Source: Nymphaea colorata (taxonomy: Eukaryota > Streptophyta > Magnoliopsida > Nymphaeales > Nymphaeaceae). From it: a stretch of DNA of 64,000 nt. The notes under the pieces were generated by a model. The model searched no databases and was not told the origin of the DNA. It saw only the letters and a program-made list of their open reading frames with translations. Positions 11,590-23,626 of this stretch are shown piece by piece. Location of the stretch: the NCBI RefSeq assembly GCF_008831285.2, contig NC_045150.1, positions 2,678,001 through 2,742,000 on the forward strand, in the 5' to 3' direction. Position numbers and translations under genes: made by a program. Each line of letters begins with the position of its first letter. Positions within the stretch are counted from its first letter, which is position 1.

Positions 11590-12985
11590 TTCAAGTTGCC
11601 TCTTGGTAATGCTTTTTTTTTTTGTTGTTTTGTTTTCTTCTTTTTCTTGATCTAATGTGATTCTAGTGTCTGTTTCAGTTGCCTCTTGTAGTTTTTCTTT
11701 ATCTTTTTCTGTGTACTGGTTTTATTCATTTGCTTATTTTTCTAGTGTCTGTTTCAGATGGAAAACTTCTTGATGGTGGAGTTAAGCTATTAAAGAAAGT
11801 TCGCAGTGGTGTGAGTTATTATTCATTCATTCTTGTTGAAAGCTTAGAAAGCTTTAACTCTTGAACCATCTTTCATATCCTGCTAGATGAGAATCTCTAA
11901 TTCTGCAGATCATTCCTGCTATTATTAGGTTTCCAGCAATTCTAGTATTAGTTTTCTACTGTAGTCTTACAACTTGTCAACATGTTGGTCGGATTTAGTG
12001 TTTTAAGTTCCTCTTGGATTGGCTTCTAATGCAAAATTCATCGGCCAAAATAATCAGTAAGCAATTTTTCTTTTTCTTCTGCAGGTATGAAGTTTCTCTC
12101 GTTTATTAAGGGCTGAACAAACATGTTAATAGTAGGAAGATTATGTCATGAAAGATTTTGTGCTGCCTTTGTATCAGCCGACTAGCCATTGGCTAGTTCC
12201 AAAAACGAGCTGCTTTCATCTTACTTAATGTTTGTAAGTTCTATGGCATGGGTGCTTTTGTTTGGTGCCCTTCTTCAATGTAATTCTGTTTCCTTGAAGT
12301 GTGAGAATTCTAGTTTTGGATTGGTTGTCCAAAATTACTGTTTTGCACTTGTTAAGGCAGTCGGCCTATTGATTTTATGATCTGTTGGGCCTGATTTACA
12401 GGGTTTGTAATGTACCCCAACTAGCATTTATTACGATGCTCCATGAAATGAATGTTTCAGCTATGTAGTAACTGGTAACAACACTTGGATGTTTTAGGCG
12501 TTTCATGTTATTGTTCCATTTTTGTCTCATACTCCTTGTGCTTTTTTTGAATCTCATTGCATGATTTGGTAAGTTGGCATAATTGCTGATTTCATGTATT
12601 ATGACCTTCTAATCTGATTACCTTTTCAATAAAGGATTGTCAATATCAATAATAAGCTTTTTAATCTTAGGAGAGTATTTTTTTTTTGTTACAAGTTAAG
12701 CAATAACAGGATGTGGAGTCACTTGATGTGATTGTTCAATCTTGCATTCTGGTGCTTGAATGCAATCTTGGTGTTGGTGGGCTTTTAAAGTTGCACCATT
12801 TTATTGGTTTATGCAATAATTTGAATGTTTTCATCTATCTTTGCTATGAGCATTGTATTCACTGCAATTACAGCGAGATATCTTTGTTCTACTTCCGACA
12901 TTTTTCTGTCTTGGTCTCTGTCATTATTTTCTTCGTCCATTCGCCGTGGCTGCCTACCATTAAAAAGAAACTATTCTTGAAAAAC
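11590..12985 (+). other. 3' non-coding part of the hAT element
   Basis: T-rich sequence without a recognisable protein. Open frames up to 95 codons look random. Subterminal GAGCTCGA motifs begin near 13,005. Whether any of this is captured host sequence cannot be decided by reading. Confidence 0.5.
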
Positions 12986-13254
12986 TATAGAAATGAGTAA
13001 TATTAATCGAGCTCACAAGTTCGAGCCTTATCGAGCTTCACGTATTCGAGCCGTAGTCGAGCTCGAGCTCAACAAGTTAGGATGCAAGTAAACGAGCTTA
13101 ATCGAGCCGAGCTCGAGCTCGACCATTGACTTCGAGTCGAGTTCGAGCCAGGATAGTCGAGCTATAATCGAGTTCGAGTCGAGTCGAGCTCGTGTCTTAT
13201 TTAGTCTAGCCGAGTTCGAGCTGACCAAGCTCGGGCTCGACTCGGCTCGTGTTC

Positions 13255-13778
13255 ATGTCGATATGTGCATGGAAGCCATTAGAGTCGGCGAGCTTGGTCC
13301 AGTCTTTCTTCAAGACGTAGGACCCATTGCTCGACCAGTAGATGAGGACAAGTGCCCACGGCCGACCCGCCTCGTCGAGCGTCGAAACCAGCAGGCCGTT
13401 CCCGCCTTCCTCGCACACGATCCTTCTCTCCGCTTCCTCCAACTCCTCGAACACCAAGTCATGCACGTCTTCTCTACGGAACAACAGACGATTGTGGTGG
13501 CTCCTGGTGTCTGTCGCCGTCAGTTTCTTCACGCAAACGGATTTTACGAGCGGCAACATGGCATGGCACCTAACCACCGCCTCCGGCCACCCAAGAACCT
13601 TGCTCCGGTATCTCGTGCTCCTGAGGAGCAGGAACAGCGAGGCCCTCTCTCTCTCTGCTTCCACCTCCTTGCCCTTCTGCTTCGGATGCACCTTTCGTTC
13701 AGCCATTACGGCCTGCAAGAAGAGGGCGCCGTTGTCTTCCATGTTGCTGCAACTCCCTCCTTCTGTCCTGTTCTTCAT
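13255..13778 (-). pseudogene. B3-domain gene copy B, N-terminal two thirds, truncated by hAT insertion
   Basis: The minus-strand start ATG at 13,778 reads MKNRTEGG. About 175 codons are open, and the B3 domain covers roughly residues 78 onward (KKLTATDTR, NRLLF, GRPWALVLIYWSS, SYVLKKDW). Of 174 residues shared with copy C, 13 differ. The hAT target duplication at 13,255-13,262 interrupts the domain just after GFHAHID. The frame then runs into the transposon for some 15 junk residues and stops at 13,206. The missing end lies at 7,289-7,364 and 2,330-2,381. None of the three pieces has an internal stop, so the insertions alone disrupted this copy. Confidence 0.9.
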
Positions 13779-14010
13779 GTCTGCTTTTCAATTGATGCCT
13801 GATCTTCTGGAGGCGACGGAAACCTAAGGTGGGTACTGTGGAAGCTGAGGTTTTGGCAAGGAACGTGATCGGTCGATCGATCGATCTTGGAGGGTTTAAA
13901 AGAAGAGAGCAGAAACACATATATATTTATAGAGAGATGATCTCCGAGTTAGAGGGCCTTCTATTTCCGGCGTCAACCAAAACTTTCCATTATCAAACTA
14001 GGAAACTAGA
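13779..14010. repeat. Duplicated 5' flank of B3 copy B
   Basis: Matches 181-430 and 19,225-19,450, including GGTGGGTACTGTGGAAGCTG (shared with copy A) and the GATCGATC run. It probably contains the promoter and leader of copy B. Confidence 0.75.
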
Positions 14011-15046
14011 TTTCGAGTTCGTTTTGTTTGAATTTTGAACCAAATCGCTAGGTCGGATCGTATAAAAGAAAATAGCATCCAGCTAAAGGAATTAAGCTTC
14101 TTCAGACAGACCATGGTGTCCATGAGTGGAACCCAGACTTCTTGGTATTTAAAGGCCCACCGCGCCAACCCCTTGGGGTGTATATGTGTCCGTCTTGGGT
14201 TAAAGTATACCGATCCAAGAAAGCTGACTCTTTAAAGGCGTTCATATTGTCTGAATAACTTAATTAGTAGTTTGATTAATTAAATTTAATTAGTAGTTTG
14301 ATTGCATTGCAGATATACCAATGTATGTTAATATTCAAATCAGAATGCAATGAATTTGAATCCTAATGAAATCCTCTCTCCAGCATTTGAAGAACAATGC
14401 AATAGAAAAATATTTTAATTGACCTCATACCCAAGTTGCTTTTCGACAGAAGTAATCTAATGCATGTTGTCTTATTCAACCTACTAATAGTTGGTTTCCA
14501 TGCTAATTTATCTTAATGAACATGACAGATTTCTTCTCTCTGATGCATGCTTCCAGCACCCATATTTTGATGCTTCACATTTTGGTGTTTAAACTCTACA
14601 AAATCACCACAGCTACATAGAAAATTTTATTTATTTATTTATTTGGAAACCAATTTCTTAGGCATTTTAGTTTTTGGTTTCTAAAAGAAAGGAAAAGGTA
14701 ATCTGTTTGAGCTAAGAAGGATTGGGATCTCTAGAGAAAATTAAATACTTTTACAATTTGTAATACCGTTCAGGAGCATCTTAATATATCGGTGAAGACT
14801 ATTTTGACATAAAACATGTTTTGATTGAAGTTGTTTTAATAAAAAATGTTGATTATTATCATGCCATGGGGCTATTCTTTTTTTTATTATTATAAAAACA
14901 CAATTAAAGTCTAACAAATGATCAACTTAATATACATTTTGCATAAGCTCATGCATTCTTAAGATCATATCAATAAGGTTAGATTGTGAAAAAGAACTCT
15001 GAAAATCAAAATCAAAGGGACCAAAGTGTCCGGCTTTTACCAACTT

Positions 15047-15114
<68 letters not shown>

Positions 15115-15408
15115 CACCAAATATGATCTAAATGAAAAATCAAATTATCAAGTTTCAAGAACAAGCTGTTGAAACCTAGCGACTCCATACAAAAGATTCA
15201 GTAAACTTTGTAAATGAAAAAGATTGTACTAGATGGAAAAAATAATGATATAAATTAATGACTTGTACATCCACTTTTCTGACTCTCACTCTCAATCTTA
15301 TAAATGAAGAAAAGGAACCAGCAGCAAGATAATGTTGAGCAAACAGATTAACAACAGCCTTTGCTCTGTTAACATGTGATAAGTAAGGAGAAGGCAGTCA
15401 CAATCGGA
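14011..15408. other. Intergenic, TA microsatellite, no gene seen
   Basis: AT-rich and without a coding signal. A pure TA tract of about 60 bp lies at 15,049-15,111. Confidence 0.5.
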
Positions 15409-15416
15409 CTTGGACT

Positions 15417-17175
15417 TAGGAATGTCAAAGGATTGGATTCGGATCGGATATTCGGCCAAAATATTTTAAAAAAAAATTGGATATGGTAAAAAATTTTAAC
15501 ATCTGGATAAAAAATCGGATCAAATATGGATTTAAAAGATGATATCCATTCGAATAGAAAATCTGATTGGATATGCATTTAAAAGATGATATCCGATCGA
15601 AAATCAGACTTAGTTTTAAATAATTATCCATTGGAATAACACTTTTCTTAACATAATATATCCTTCCAAATTTAGATATCTGAATCTGAATTCACCCATC
15701 TTAATCCGATGGAAACCGAATCCGAAACTATAAATCCGAATCCGGAATGTCTTTTGAAATTCTGCGTTGCTGGGTTTGGAACCGACAACCTAACAGGTTT
15801 AGATTGTTTTGGCAGTGCTTCAGCCAAGGGAACCAACACAAAATCTAGTGAAACCTGTAAAGGCTTATCATTTTTCCATAAAAGGTTTATCATTTTTCCC
15901 TCTGTGACCAATAGCTGGAAAATGAAGGTTCATAACTATATTTTCTTTCTCATGGATCCTAACCCATAATAAATTTGAATCTTATTTTAATTATATGAAA
16001 CCATATAATTATCAAAAAAAAAACCAGACAAACAAACTTTAGTAATTAATTAAATTATTCGATCAAATAAACAATAAAACATAAATTAATGCAGTCAATT
16101 AATCAAAAATTCTTTTATTGAAGCAATTTCTTTTAACTAACATTGAATATATACATTTAATCCCCTATGCCAAGTCCTAAGTATAAACCAAAGTCCAATT
16201 TCAATTAGATTCGGATAAGAATTTGAAATTCAGGTTTGGATCGGATTTTGGCTTGGCAAACCTGTGACTCGTTTTTGGATAGGCAGATCATGATTGGATC
16301 AGTGAGTTGATTCGTCGACTCGATTGAATTTTAAAATAACTTGAATCGAGTAAGTTAGGATGAGTCAAGGGCGAGCCGAAGCGAGCCAGGCCAACCTTGA
16401 CTTCTAGTCAAGTTTTTTTTATCGATTTGAGCTGACTCGAGCGATTTCCAAACTAACTCCACGAGTCAGCCAAACTATGGAGCCTATCACAAACACATAC
16501 AAAGTAACTTAACGTGAAATTATGACTAGATTATGGGAGACGAACCCTTTTATCAGTTACTTTTTCTTGTTAAATTTCAAATACTGTAATTAAACTGGAA
16601 AGCTCCCATTTTTCAGCTTTTAATTTAAAGCTGCCCGATATATGATTACGCTATGCACCTTTTTATTCAATGGCCGGGAAATCCTTGTCCGTAATTCAAT
16701 AACTAGTCTAGCTAGTTGGCAGAGCTCTCTCTAACCAACCATTTGGATGATACTAAAGCAGGTTAGAAACCTGATTCTTACCTTACAAGATTTTTTTCAC
16801 TTAATTTTAACATTAAAATCAAGATCATCGTTGATTGGCGTTTTGTTCACGAACAATTTTTGTGAGAAGACGGTGGCAGTGTATCGACTTAGTTTCCCAA
16901 TCAAACGCAGGATTTGCAGAATAGTCTCCGGCTGCAAGATTACATCCCTAACTCAAGGAATTTCATGTACGCTGATAGGAAAATCGAACACCAACAAATC
17001 CTTGTTAATTAGATCCATGAATCTTCTATCCGTGCCTCTAAGTGATAAGTGCAATTTGATTGTAAACTTAAAAATCAGATTCGGATATGATACAGATTGT
17101 TGTTTATCCGAATTCAAATCTGAATACGTAAATATCCGACATATCTAATCCAAATCTAATCCGTTGACATCCCTA
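15417..17175. mobile_element. Non-autonomous hAT-like element, ATCCGAAT-rich (1.76 kb)
   Basis: The left end is TAGGAATGTCAAAGGATTGG. The right end, reverse-complemented, is TAGGGATGTCAACGGATTAG, a good inverted repeat. Flanking 8-bp repeats are CTTGGACT (15,409-15,416) and CTTGGACG (17,176-17,183), differing at one base. TAGGG-type ends with an 8-bp duplication indicate the hAT superfamily. The interior is rich in GGATTCGGAT/ATCCGAATC motifs on both strands near the ends and has no transposase. The open frame at 16,747-17,148 inside it has no recognisable domain. Related end fragments are seen near 30,923, 32,710, 34,195 and 56,020. Confidence 0.78.
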
Positions 17176-17183
17176 CTTGGACG

Positions 17184-17430
17184 TCAAAGATGATCAATTG
17201 GAATAAGGTTGGATTGAACAAATAATATTTCAATAATTAATTTTGATGGGTCTGGCTTCCACTAACTTATATACATATAAATGATTGTCTCTTTCTTCTT
17301 GAATAATACTTTTACTAAAATTTAGAAGCAGGGGAGAAAACAATCATTTGATAACGGTCAGTAGCAGTCTTAATGGGCACATATTAAAAAGGGTGGCTAA
17401 AAGTTAGCCTATAAAATCAACATGCCTTGA
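17184..17430. other. Short intergenic stretch, nothing recognised
   Basis: AT-rich and without coding signal. Confidence 0.4.
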
Positions 17431-18469
17431 GTGGAATCAGCTTGATCAGAGGTTTCTAATGGAACAAGTTCAGTTGTTTAATGCTATGATTAATTGATTG
17501 ATGAACAAGGTCTTCATCATCTGCAAGAAGGAACAAGGAACTAACATACAATGTTACAAGTAAAATGAGGTTGGTAAACAGAATTGAGAATTTAGAAACC
17601 ATTTTCTAGTTAAAAATTTATAGGAGAAAAGCATTTATAAGTTCAAGCATCATTTATGCACTAAATAATTCAATGCACATATACGTTATACATATTTCAG
17701 AACCATGAGAAACCAAAGTCGTCATTGAAATAATGTTACAACTATAAAATACATTCACTGAAGTCGTCATTTCAGAACCAACTCTTCCAACCTTTCGAAG
17801 AAACACAAATGGGCTCACATAGCTGCCAATAAGAACTATAAAACACATTCACTGAAGTCTTCATTGAAATAATGTTACAAATCAGATCACTGAATAAGAT
17901 CCAAGGCTGCGTTAAAAGATATGCTTCCCAAATCCCTAGTTTAAACAAACTGAGGATCTCTATAACATGGATCTTAAATCTAAGTTACATGTAAAAAACT
18001 ATGGATTTAAGTTGGATGAGGAGCATCTGACCTTAAATCTATGGAAGGATCTCACGGTGAAACAAACACACCCTAAGAGAAACCATGCAAATCCAAAGAT
18101 GAAGCTCCTTTGATATTTGTGCACACAAACGAAACATGAAAAAAACTTACAACATCCACCAAGTTATCATGTTGAATCAGAATACCAAATATAATAACAG
18201 TTTAACAATGCATCAAAAATTTTATCAACCACAAAAGTATACACTTCCTTCTTTTCAGTTTCAACCTGATCACATGCTGAAAGAACGATTGGTAATATTA
18301 TTACAAATGGAAGATAATTTCCTTATGTAATTTCTTTTGCATAATTGACATAACTAGTAAAATCTGCAGCAGTGAGAGAAAAACTAGCAAAAAAAATTGG
18401 TCTACTAGTAACTGACATAACTAGTAAAATTTGCAGCAGTTCATTTGAAATAGAATGCTCAACTCCAAA
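17431..18469. repeat. 1-kb direct repeat, copy R1 (3' side of B3 copy C)
   Basis: Aligns with 20,238-21,261 from GTGGAATCAGCTTGATCAGAGG to TAGAATGCTCAACTCC, with small indels. R1 has an extra ~66-bp internal duplication around 18,340-18,440 (CATAACTAGTAAAAT repeated) and short repeats around a GAAGTCGTCATT motif. It has no coding capacity. Confidence 0.85.
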
Positions 18470-18588
18470 GATTGCGCAAACTCAAAGAAGCAGGACATCA
18501 GCCAGCCACTGTATTCCGCAAAAAACCCATTAAGCTGCCGCATTAGGAACGATCATCTTCTTTCTGATTATCATCGATCTCCTGTGGG

Positions 18589-19224
18589 TCACCATGCATG
18601 ACCAGTAGCAGGGGAACGACGGATGATGACGAAACAGAGCCTTCCGCTCGTGCGCTGCCGGAAGCTGAAGATCTCAATGTCGATATGTGCATGGAAGCCA
18701 TTAGAGTCGGCGAGCTTGGTCCAGTCTTTCTTCAGGACGTAGGACCCATTGCTCGACCAGTAGATGAGGACAAGTGCCCACGGCCGACCCGCCTCGTCGA
18801 GCGTCGGAACCAGCAGGCCGTTCCCGCCTTCCTCGCACACCATCCTTCTCTCCGGCTCCTTCAACTCCTCGAACACCAAGTCATGCACGTCTTCTCTACG
18901 GAACAGCAGACGATTGTGGTGGCTCCTGGTGTCCGTCGCCGTCAGTTTCTTCACGCAAACGGATTTTACGAGCGGCAACTTGGCATGGCACCTGACCACC
19001 GCCTCCGGCCACCCAAGAACCTTGCTCCGGTATCTCGTGCTCCTGAGGAACGGGAACAGCGAGGCCCTCTCTCTCTCTGCTTCCACCTCCTTGCCCTTCT
19101 GCTTCGGATGCACCTCTCGTTCAACCATCTCGGCCAGCAAGAAGAGGGCGCCGTTGTCTTCCATGTTGCTGCAACACTCTCCTTCTGTCCTGTTCTTCAT
19201 GTCGTCCTTTGGGCAATCGATCAA
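18589..19224 (-). CDS. B3-domain DNA-binding protein, intact copy C
   Basis: A single-exon frame of 211 codons on the minus strand. The first ATG is at 19,224. The ATG eight codons later (19,200, MKNRTEG) is the one conserved in copies A and B and may be the true start. An acidic and basic N-terminal region is followed by a B3 domain at about residues 86-205: KKLTATDTR, NRLLFRREDV, LDEAGRPWALVLIYWSSNGSYVLKKDW, then IEIFSFR and LCFVIIRRS. B3 domains are plant-specific DNA-binding folds, and a single such domain suggests a nuclear transcription regulator. The exact subfamily and target are not evident. It ends TGHAW-TGA. It is the only undisturbed member of the local array. Its flanks are duplicated around copies A and B, so it may be regulated as they were. 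Confidence 0.82.
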   Translation of the reverse strand: MIDCPKDDMKNRTEGECCSNMEDNGALFLLAEMVEREVHPKQKGKEVEAERERASLFPFLRSTRYRSKVLGWPEAVVRCHAKLPLVKSVCVKKLTATDTRSHHNRLLFRREDVHDLVFEELKEPERRMVCEEGGNGLLVPTLDEAGRPWALVLIYWSSNGSYVLKKDWTKLADSNGFHAHIDIEIFSFRQRTSGRLCFVIIRRSPATGHAW

Positions 19225-19460
19225 GAAATCAACTGATGTAAATTAGGCACAACCCAGAACGAAGCTCTACCTGATCTGCAGCTGTGATTATAATAAAGAG
19301 TGGTTTGGGCAAGGAACGAGATCGATCGATCGATCTTGGGCCTTGGAGCGTTTGAAGGAAGAGAGCATACATACATAGATATTTTATAGAGAGGGAGATG
19401 ATCTCCTGATCAATTAGGGAACCTTCCATTTCGGGCGTCAACAGAAAGTTTCTATTTCCT
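19225..19460. repeat. Duplicated 5' flank of B3 copy C
   Basis: Shares the GATCGATCGATC run, the AGAGGGAGATGATCTCC segment and the GGCGTCAAC end with the flanks of copies A and B. Likely holds the promoter of copy C. Confidence 0.75.
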
Positions 19461-20237
19461 ATCTGAATCAGACTAGGAAACTGGATTTCTTCGAGTACAT
19501 TTGTTTTTTCTTTTTTGTTTTTTAAAAAGAAAAAACTTCCTAAAGATAAGATCCTGTGACGATATAAACATCAATTGTCCAAAATTCATGATGGCCTTTA
19601 AAATCATTTTGACATCGAGAAATCTGAACTTTATATTAGATTCTATATTTAGGCATAAAGAAATATTTATTTTAGTCTTACAACGTGCAATTGCATATAT
19701 GAGTCATATTTCATCAAATGATATCTGGGTAAAGAAAAATTGGTAACCTATTCAGTTTCACCTCTAACTTGAATTTGTCTTGACAATGGTGAATAGAAGC
19801 ATGTCTATATGAAGTAGCTAATTAAGGCAGACGTTCTTGACATATGAACCCTCCCATTCCTCATGCCTTTGGGGTTCAGAGTTGTGTCGACGTCAGCAAA
19901 AGCGGCGATGCTTCCTTTAACGTGGATACTACGGCTTATTACCTTAAGATTCGTAAGCATAGCAGCCACGAGAATTGAACTAGATACATGTCTTTCTAGA
20001 GACTTTTAGCCTGACCAGCTATATTGTGCCCCTTTGACATTAGTTCAGCATAAAATTACATATGAACAAGAGGATAGCTGTCTTTTATAACAAACAATTA
20101 ATATGGATGTCAGTGAATTGGATATATACAGATCAAATATCCAACCAAACTACTTCAAAAAAAAATAAAGTCGGATATAGAAAAAAATTTAACATATGAT
20201 TAAGAGAATGGACCTGATTTGGATTTACAAAATTTCA
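19461..20237. other. Intergenic with duplicated segment and SINE candidate
   Basis: Bases 20,050-20,180 match 485-610 beside copy A (GTGAATTGGATATATACAGATCAAA). A tRNA-derived SINE candidate lies at 19,955-20,040. Otherwise no gene is seen. Confidence 0.55.
19955..20040 (-). mobile_element. tRNA-derived SINE candidate
   Basis: On the minus strand, TAGCTGGTCAGG (20,021-20,010) fits the Pol III A box and GTTCAATTC (19,980-19,972) fits the B box, about 30 nt apart. The same A box sequence recurs at 30,714, and the B-box side recurs in degraded form near 32,520-32,560. The 3' end is not resolved. Confidence 0.5.
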
Positions 20238-21261
<1,024 letters not shown>

Positions 21262-21890
21262 ACAAGTTAACACATAGTCAATACGTGTATTTCCATGGCT
21301 AATATGTGTATTTTTTGTATGTAATTTGCTCATCAAGGGTTTGGTATGTCCATGGCTAATATGTGTATTTTTTGTCATAAAGAGGAAGAGTCCATTCCGA
21401 ACCCCTTCTCTCTTTGCCCTCGCTTCTTAAAAATTCCGAACCACAGTTCATCTATTTGTTCCCAGGGCTATATACAAATGGAGGTATTCTATTTGATAGA
21501 TTTGATATGTCCAGAAAATTTGTGGTGATCATCAAAACTGGGATTCGATTTCACAAGCAATAGACCATTGTTCATTGTTCATTGGTGTGCTTTGGGCTCT
21601 TGTTTTTTTTTTGTTGCAGGGGCTTTGGTGGAGATGGGCAGTTGGGCCTTGGAAACTCAAAGTAGGTTGTGGAGGATCTTTCAAAACATTAAGGTTGATC
21701 CATATATATATCTATATATATTTATTAAAAATTTCATGTAAAAGACATTTTTCATATTAAACTATTTGATTATCTTTTTTATTATCGTAGACAATGTGAG
21801 GCATATAGCAGTTGGTTCATTAATAATTATAAAAGCTTCAAAATAGGAACCAATTCATGCTTCTCCATGTTTATTAACTTCATTTTACCC

Positions 21891-22110
21891 CGAGGGGTGG
21901 TAGCGTAGTAGGTGGCAAGGTGGTTCAGCTCCTCTAGGAACTCGTGTTCAAATCTTGGAGTTGTCACTGTCACGTTCCAGTGCACTCTACCTCTTGATCA
22001 TAAAAGGTCTTGAAGCATGCTCACTGAACTTATGAAGCGGGCACATAGAGGGCTAGGGGCCTCTCTTAGGGGCGGTGGAATGAACCACTCAGCAATAGAA
22101 CTTGAATTAC
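21891..22110 (+). mobile_element. tRNA-derived SINE candidate
   Basis: TAGCGTAGTAGG at 21,901-21,912 is an exact match to the A-box consensus TRGCNNAGYNGG, and GTTCAAATC at 21,946-21,954 matches the B box at tRNA-like spacing. This head is followed by about 150 bp of unrelated, non-AT-rich sequence (GGGCACATAGAGGGCTAGG), as in plant SINE bodies. It does not fold as a functional tRNA by eye. The 3' boundary is approximate. Confidence 0.65.
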
Positions 22111-23566
22111 TGGCATAACATTATACGTTTGATTTTTCAAAGAGCTTGGAGTTTCATAGTCTCTTGACATATGATATGATAAAGAGATTTCCAAAAAAGT
22201 GGTTCATCATCACAACGAACAAGAACTTAAGAAAGGAGAGCTTTTGAAGTAGAACATTTGGTAGCGTTGAAGGCTTTCAAAATACTGTCACGGTGGTAAT
22301 TTATTGAGCTTCTAGATCATGTTAAGTTTGAGTACTAATGAGAATTTATTGGGAGCCAATATATTTGGTGACAGGGATGAACAAGAAGGTGGGGACAAGT
22401 TTTAAAGATTGTCAAAGATATGCTCACTATGATTGTGAACTGCATGTGGAAACAATGAAGTTATTGTCAAGTAAAAGATGAATTCCTTTTTGGTTCTTGA
22501 CTTGGGTAGGCTCATTAAATTAGACTACAGCCAGTTCTTATGTTCAAGCAACATTGACACTTGTGTTAAGAAGCATATGCCAAGAAACATTTTTCTAACT
22601 TGAAATTTGGCTTTTCTTCAGTGTCTTTTACAATTAGGTTCAGTTTTGAAAAAAAATCCATCCCACTTTTATACGTCACGAGGCTCCATTGGCATTTTAT
22701 TTTATCAAATATGTATTACTAAAAACATATGACCAAAGCAATAGATGGGATTTCAACTTGAGTCATTAGAGAAAGCTAGTATCATATATATATATATATG
22801 GTGGGAGCACTTATATAACTTTGCCAAAAAAAAAAAATCAACAAATATTTTTAAGTTTAAAAGTTAATAACAATTTGATTTTTCTAGTCAAACAAATGAA
22901 ACTACTTAAAGCTACACATAATTTGAGAAACACCAACAAAAATTACATAATATGTAACTATCATCATCAGAAACAAGCGTCAGTATCTGCACATTAGAGA
23001 AAATGATATCAAGAGGATCACAAACTTCACATAAGAAATTTTCATATGGCAACTAATTGTGATTAATCCTTATTATGTTTCTTGGGCTCTATGTACTTGG
23101 TTTTTGGATCCGAGACAGGTTTTGGCTCCTTAAACCTCCAACTAAAACTGAATTTGAATTTGAACCCAATTACATATTTGTTTAAAGCCAAATCTGAATC
23201 TGAATTTGATGGGATCATTTATTAACTCGAACAAGATTTGATTTCTTAATCAAATGTCAAATTTTTTTTGGTATCTGAACTTTTTTGAAACAGTTTGGTC
23301 CAATATCCGATCTGCATCCAGTTTATTGAACCGTCTATAAGGATGACAACATTATAAGTAAGTGGTGCCTGTTTTTCTTTTATATAGTTCAGATTACATG
23401 AAGAAGAAGATTTGATAATGCACTATCAGAGTTGACATTTCCAAGATAATTGCAACACATTTGTTTATATTGCATCTTTGTTTTCAACTGTTCAATTTCA
23501 TATTCATTTTATTTTATCACCAGTACTGTGTTTTGACTTAGACCTAGTATATATGGCCTTCATGAT

Positions 23567-23568
<2 letters not shown>

Positions 23569-23626
<58 letters not shown>
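23569..23626. repeat. (TA)n microsatellite
   Basis: About 29 uninterrupted TA units. Confidence 0.97.

Larger units (their letters stand above)
7365..13254 (+). mobile_element. hAT DNA transposon (5.9 kb) with degenerate transposase
   Basis: The ends are AGGGGTGCACAACGAGCCGAG and ...CTCGGCTCGTGTTC, so both terminal repeats share an ACGAGCCGAG core (reverse-complemented on the right). The outermost bases of the right end appear to be lost. Flanking 8-bp duplications are ATGTCAAT (7,357-7,364) and ATGTCGAT (13,255-13,262), and intact copy C has this site once (18,677-18,684). Subterminal 200-300 bp on both sides are packed with GAGCTCGA-type motifs, as is usual for plant hAT transposase binding. 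The coding part at 9,403-11,589 has a BED finger and an hAT dimerisation region. The rest (7,560-9,400 and 11,590-12,990) is leader, intron and unassigned sequence. Confidence 0.92.

Noticed and set aside
13263-13827. Long plus-strand frames at 13,263-13,802 and 13,342-13,827 (and 18,598-19,246)
   Set aside because: They are antisense to the B3 genes. The minus-strand frame carries the conserved domain, and the plus-strand products are Pro/Arg/Ser-rich with no family resemblance.
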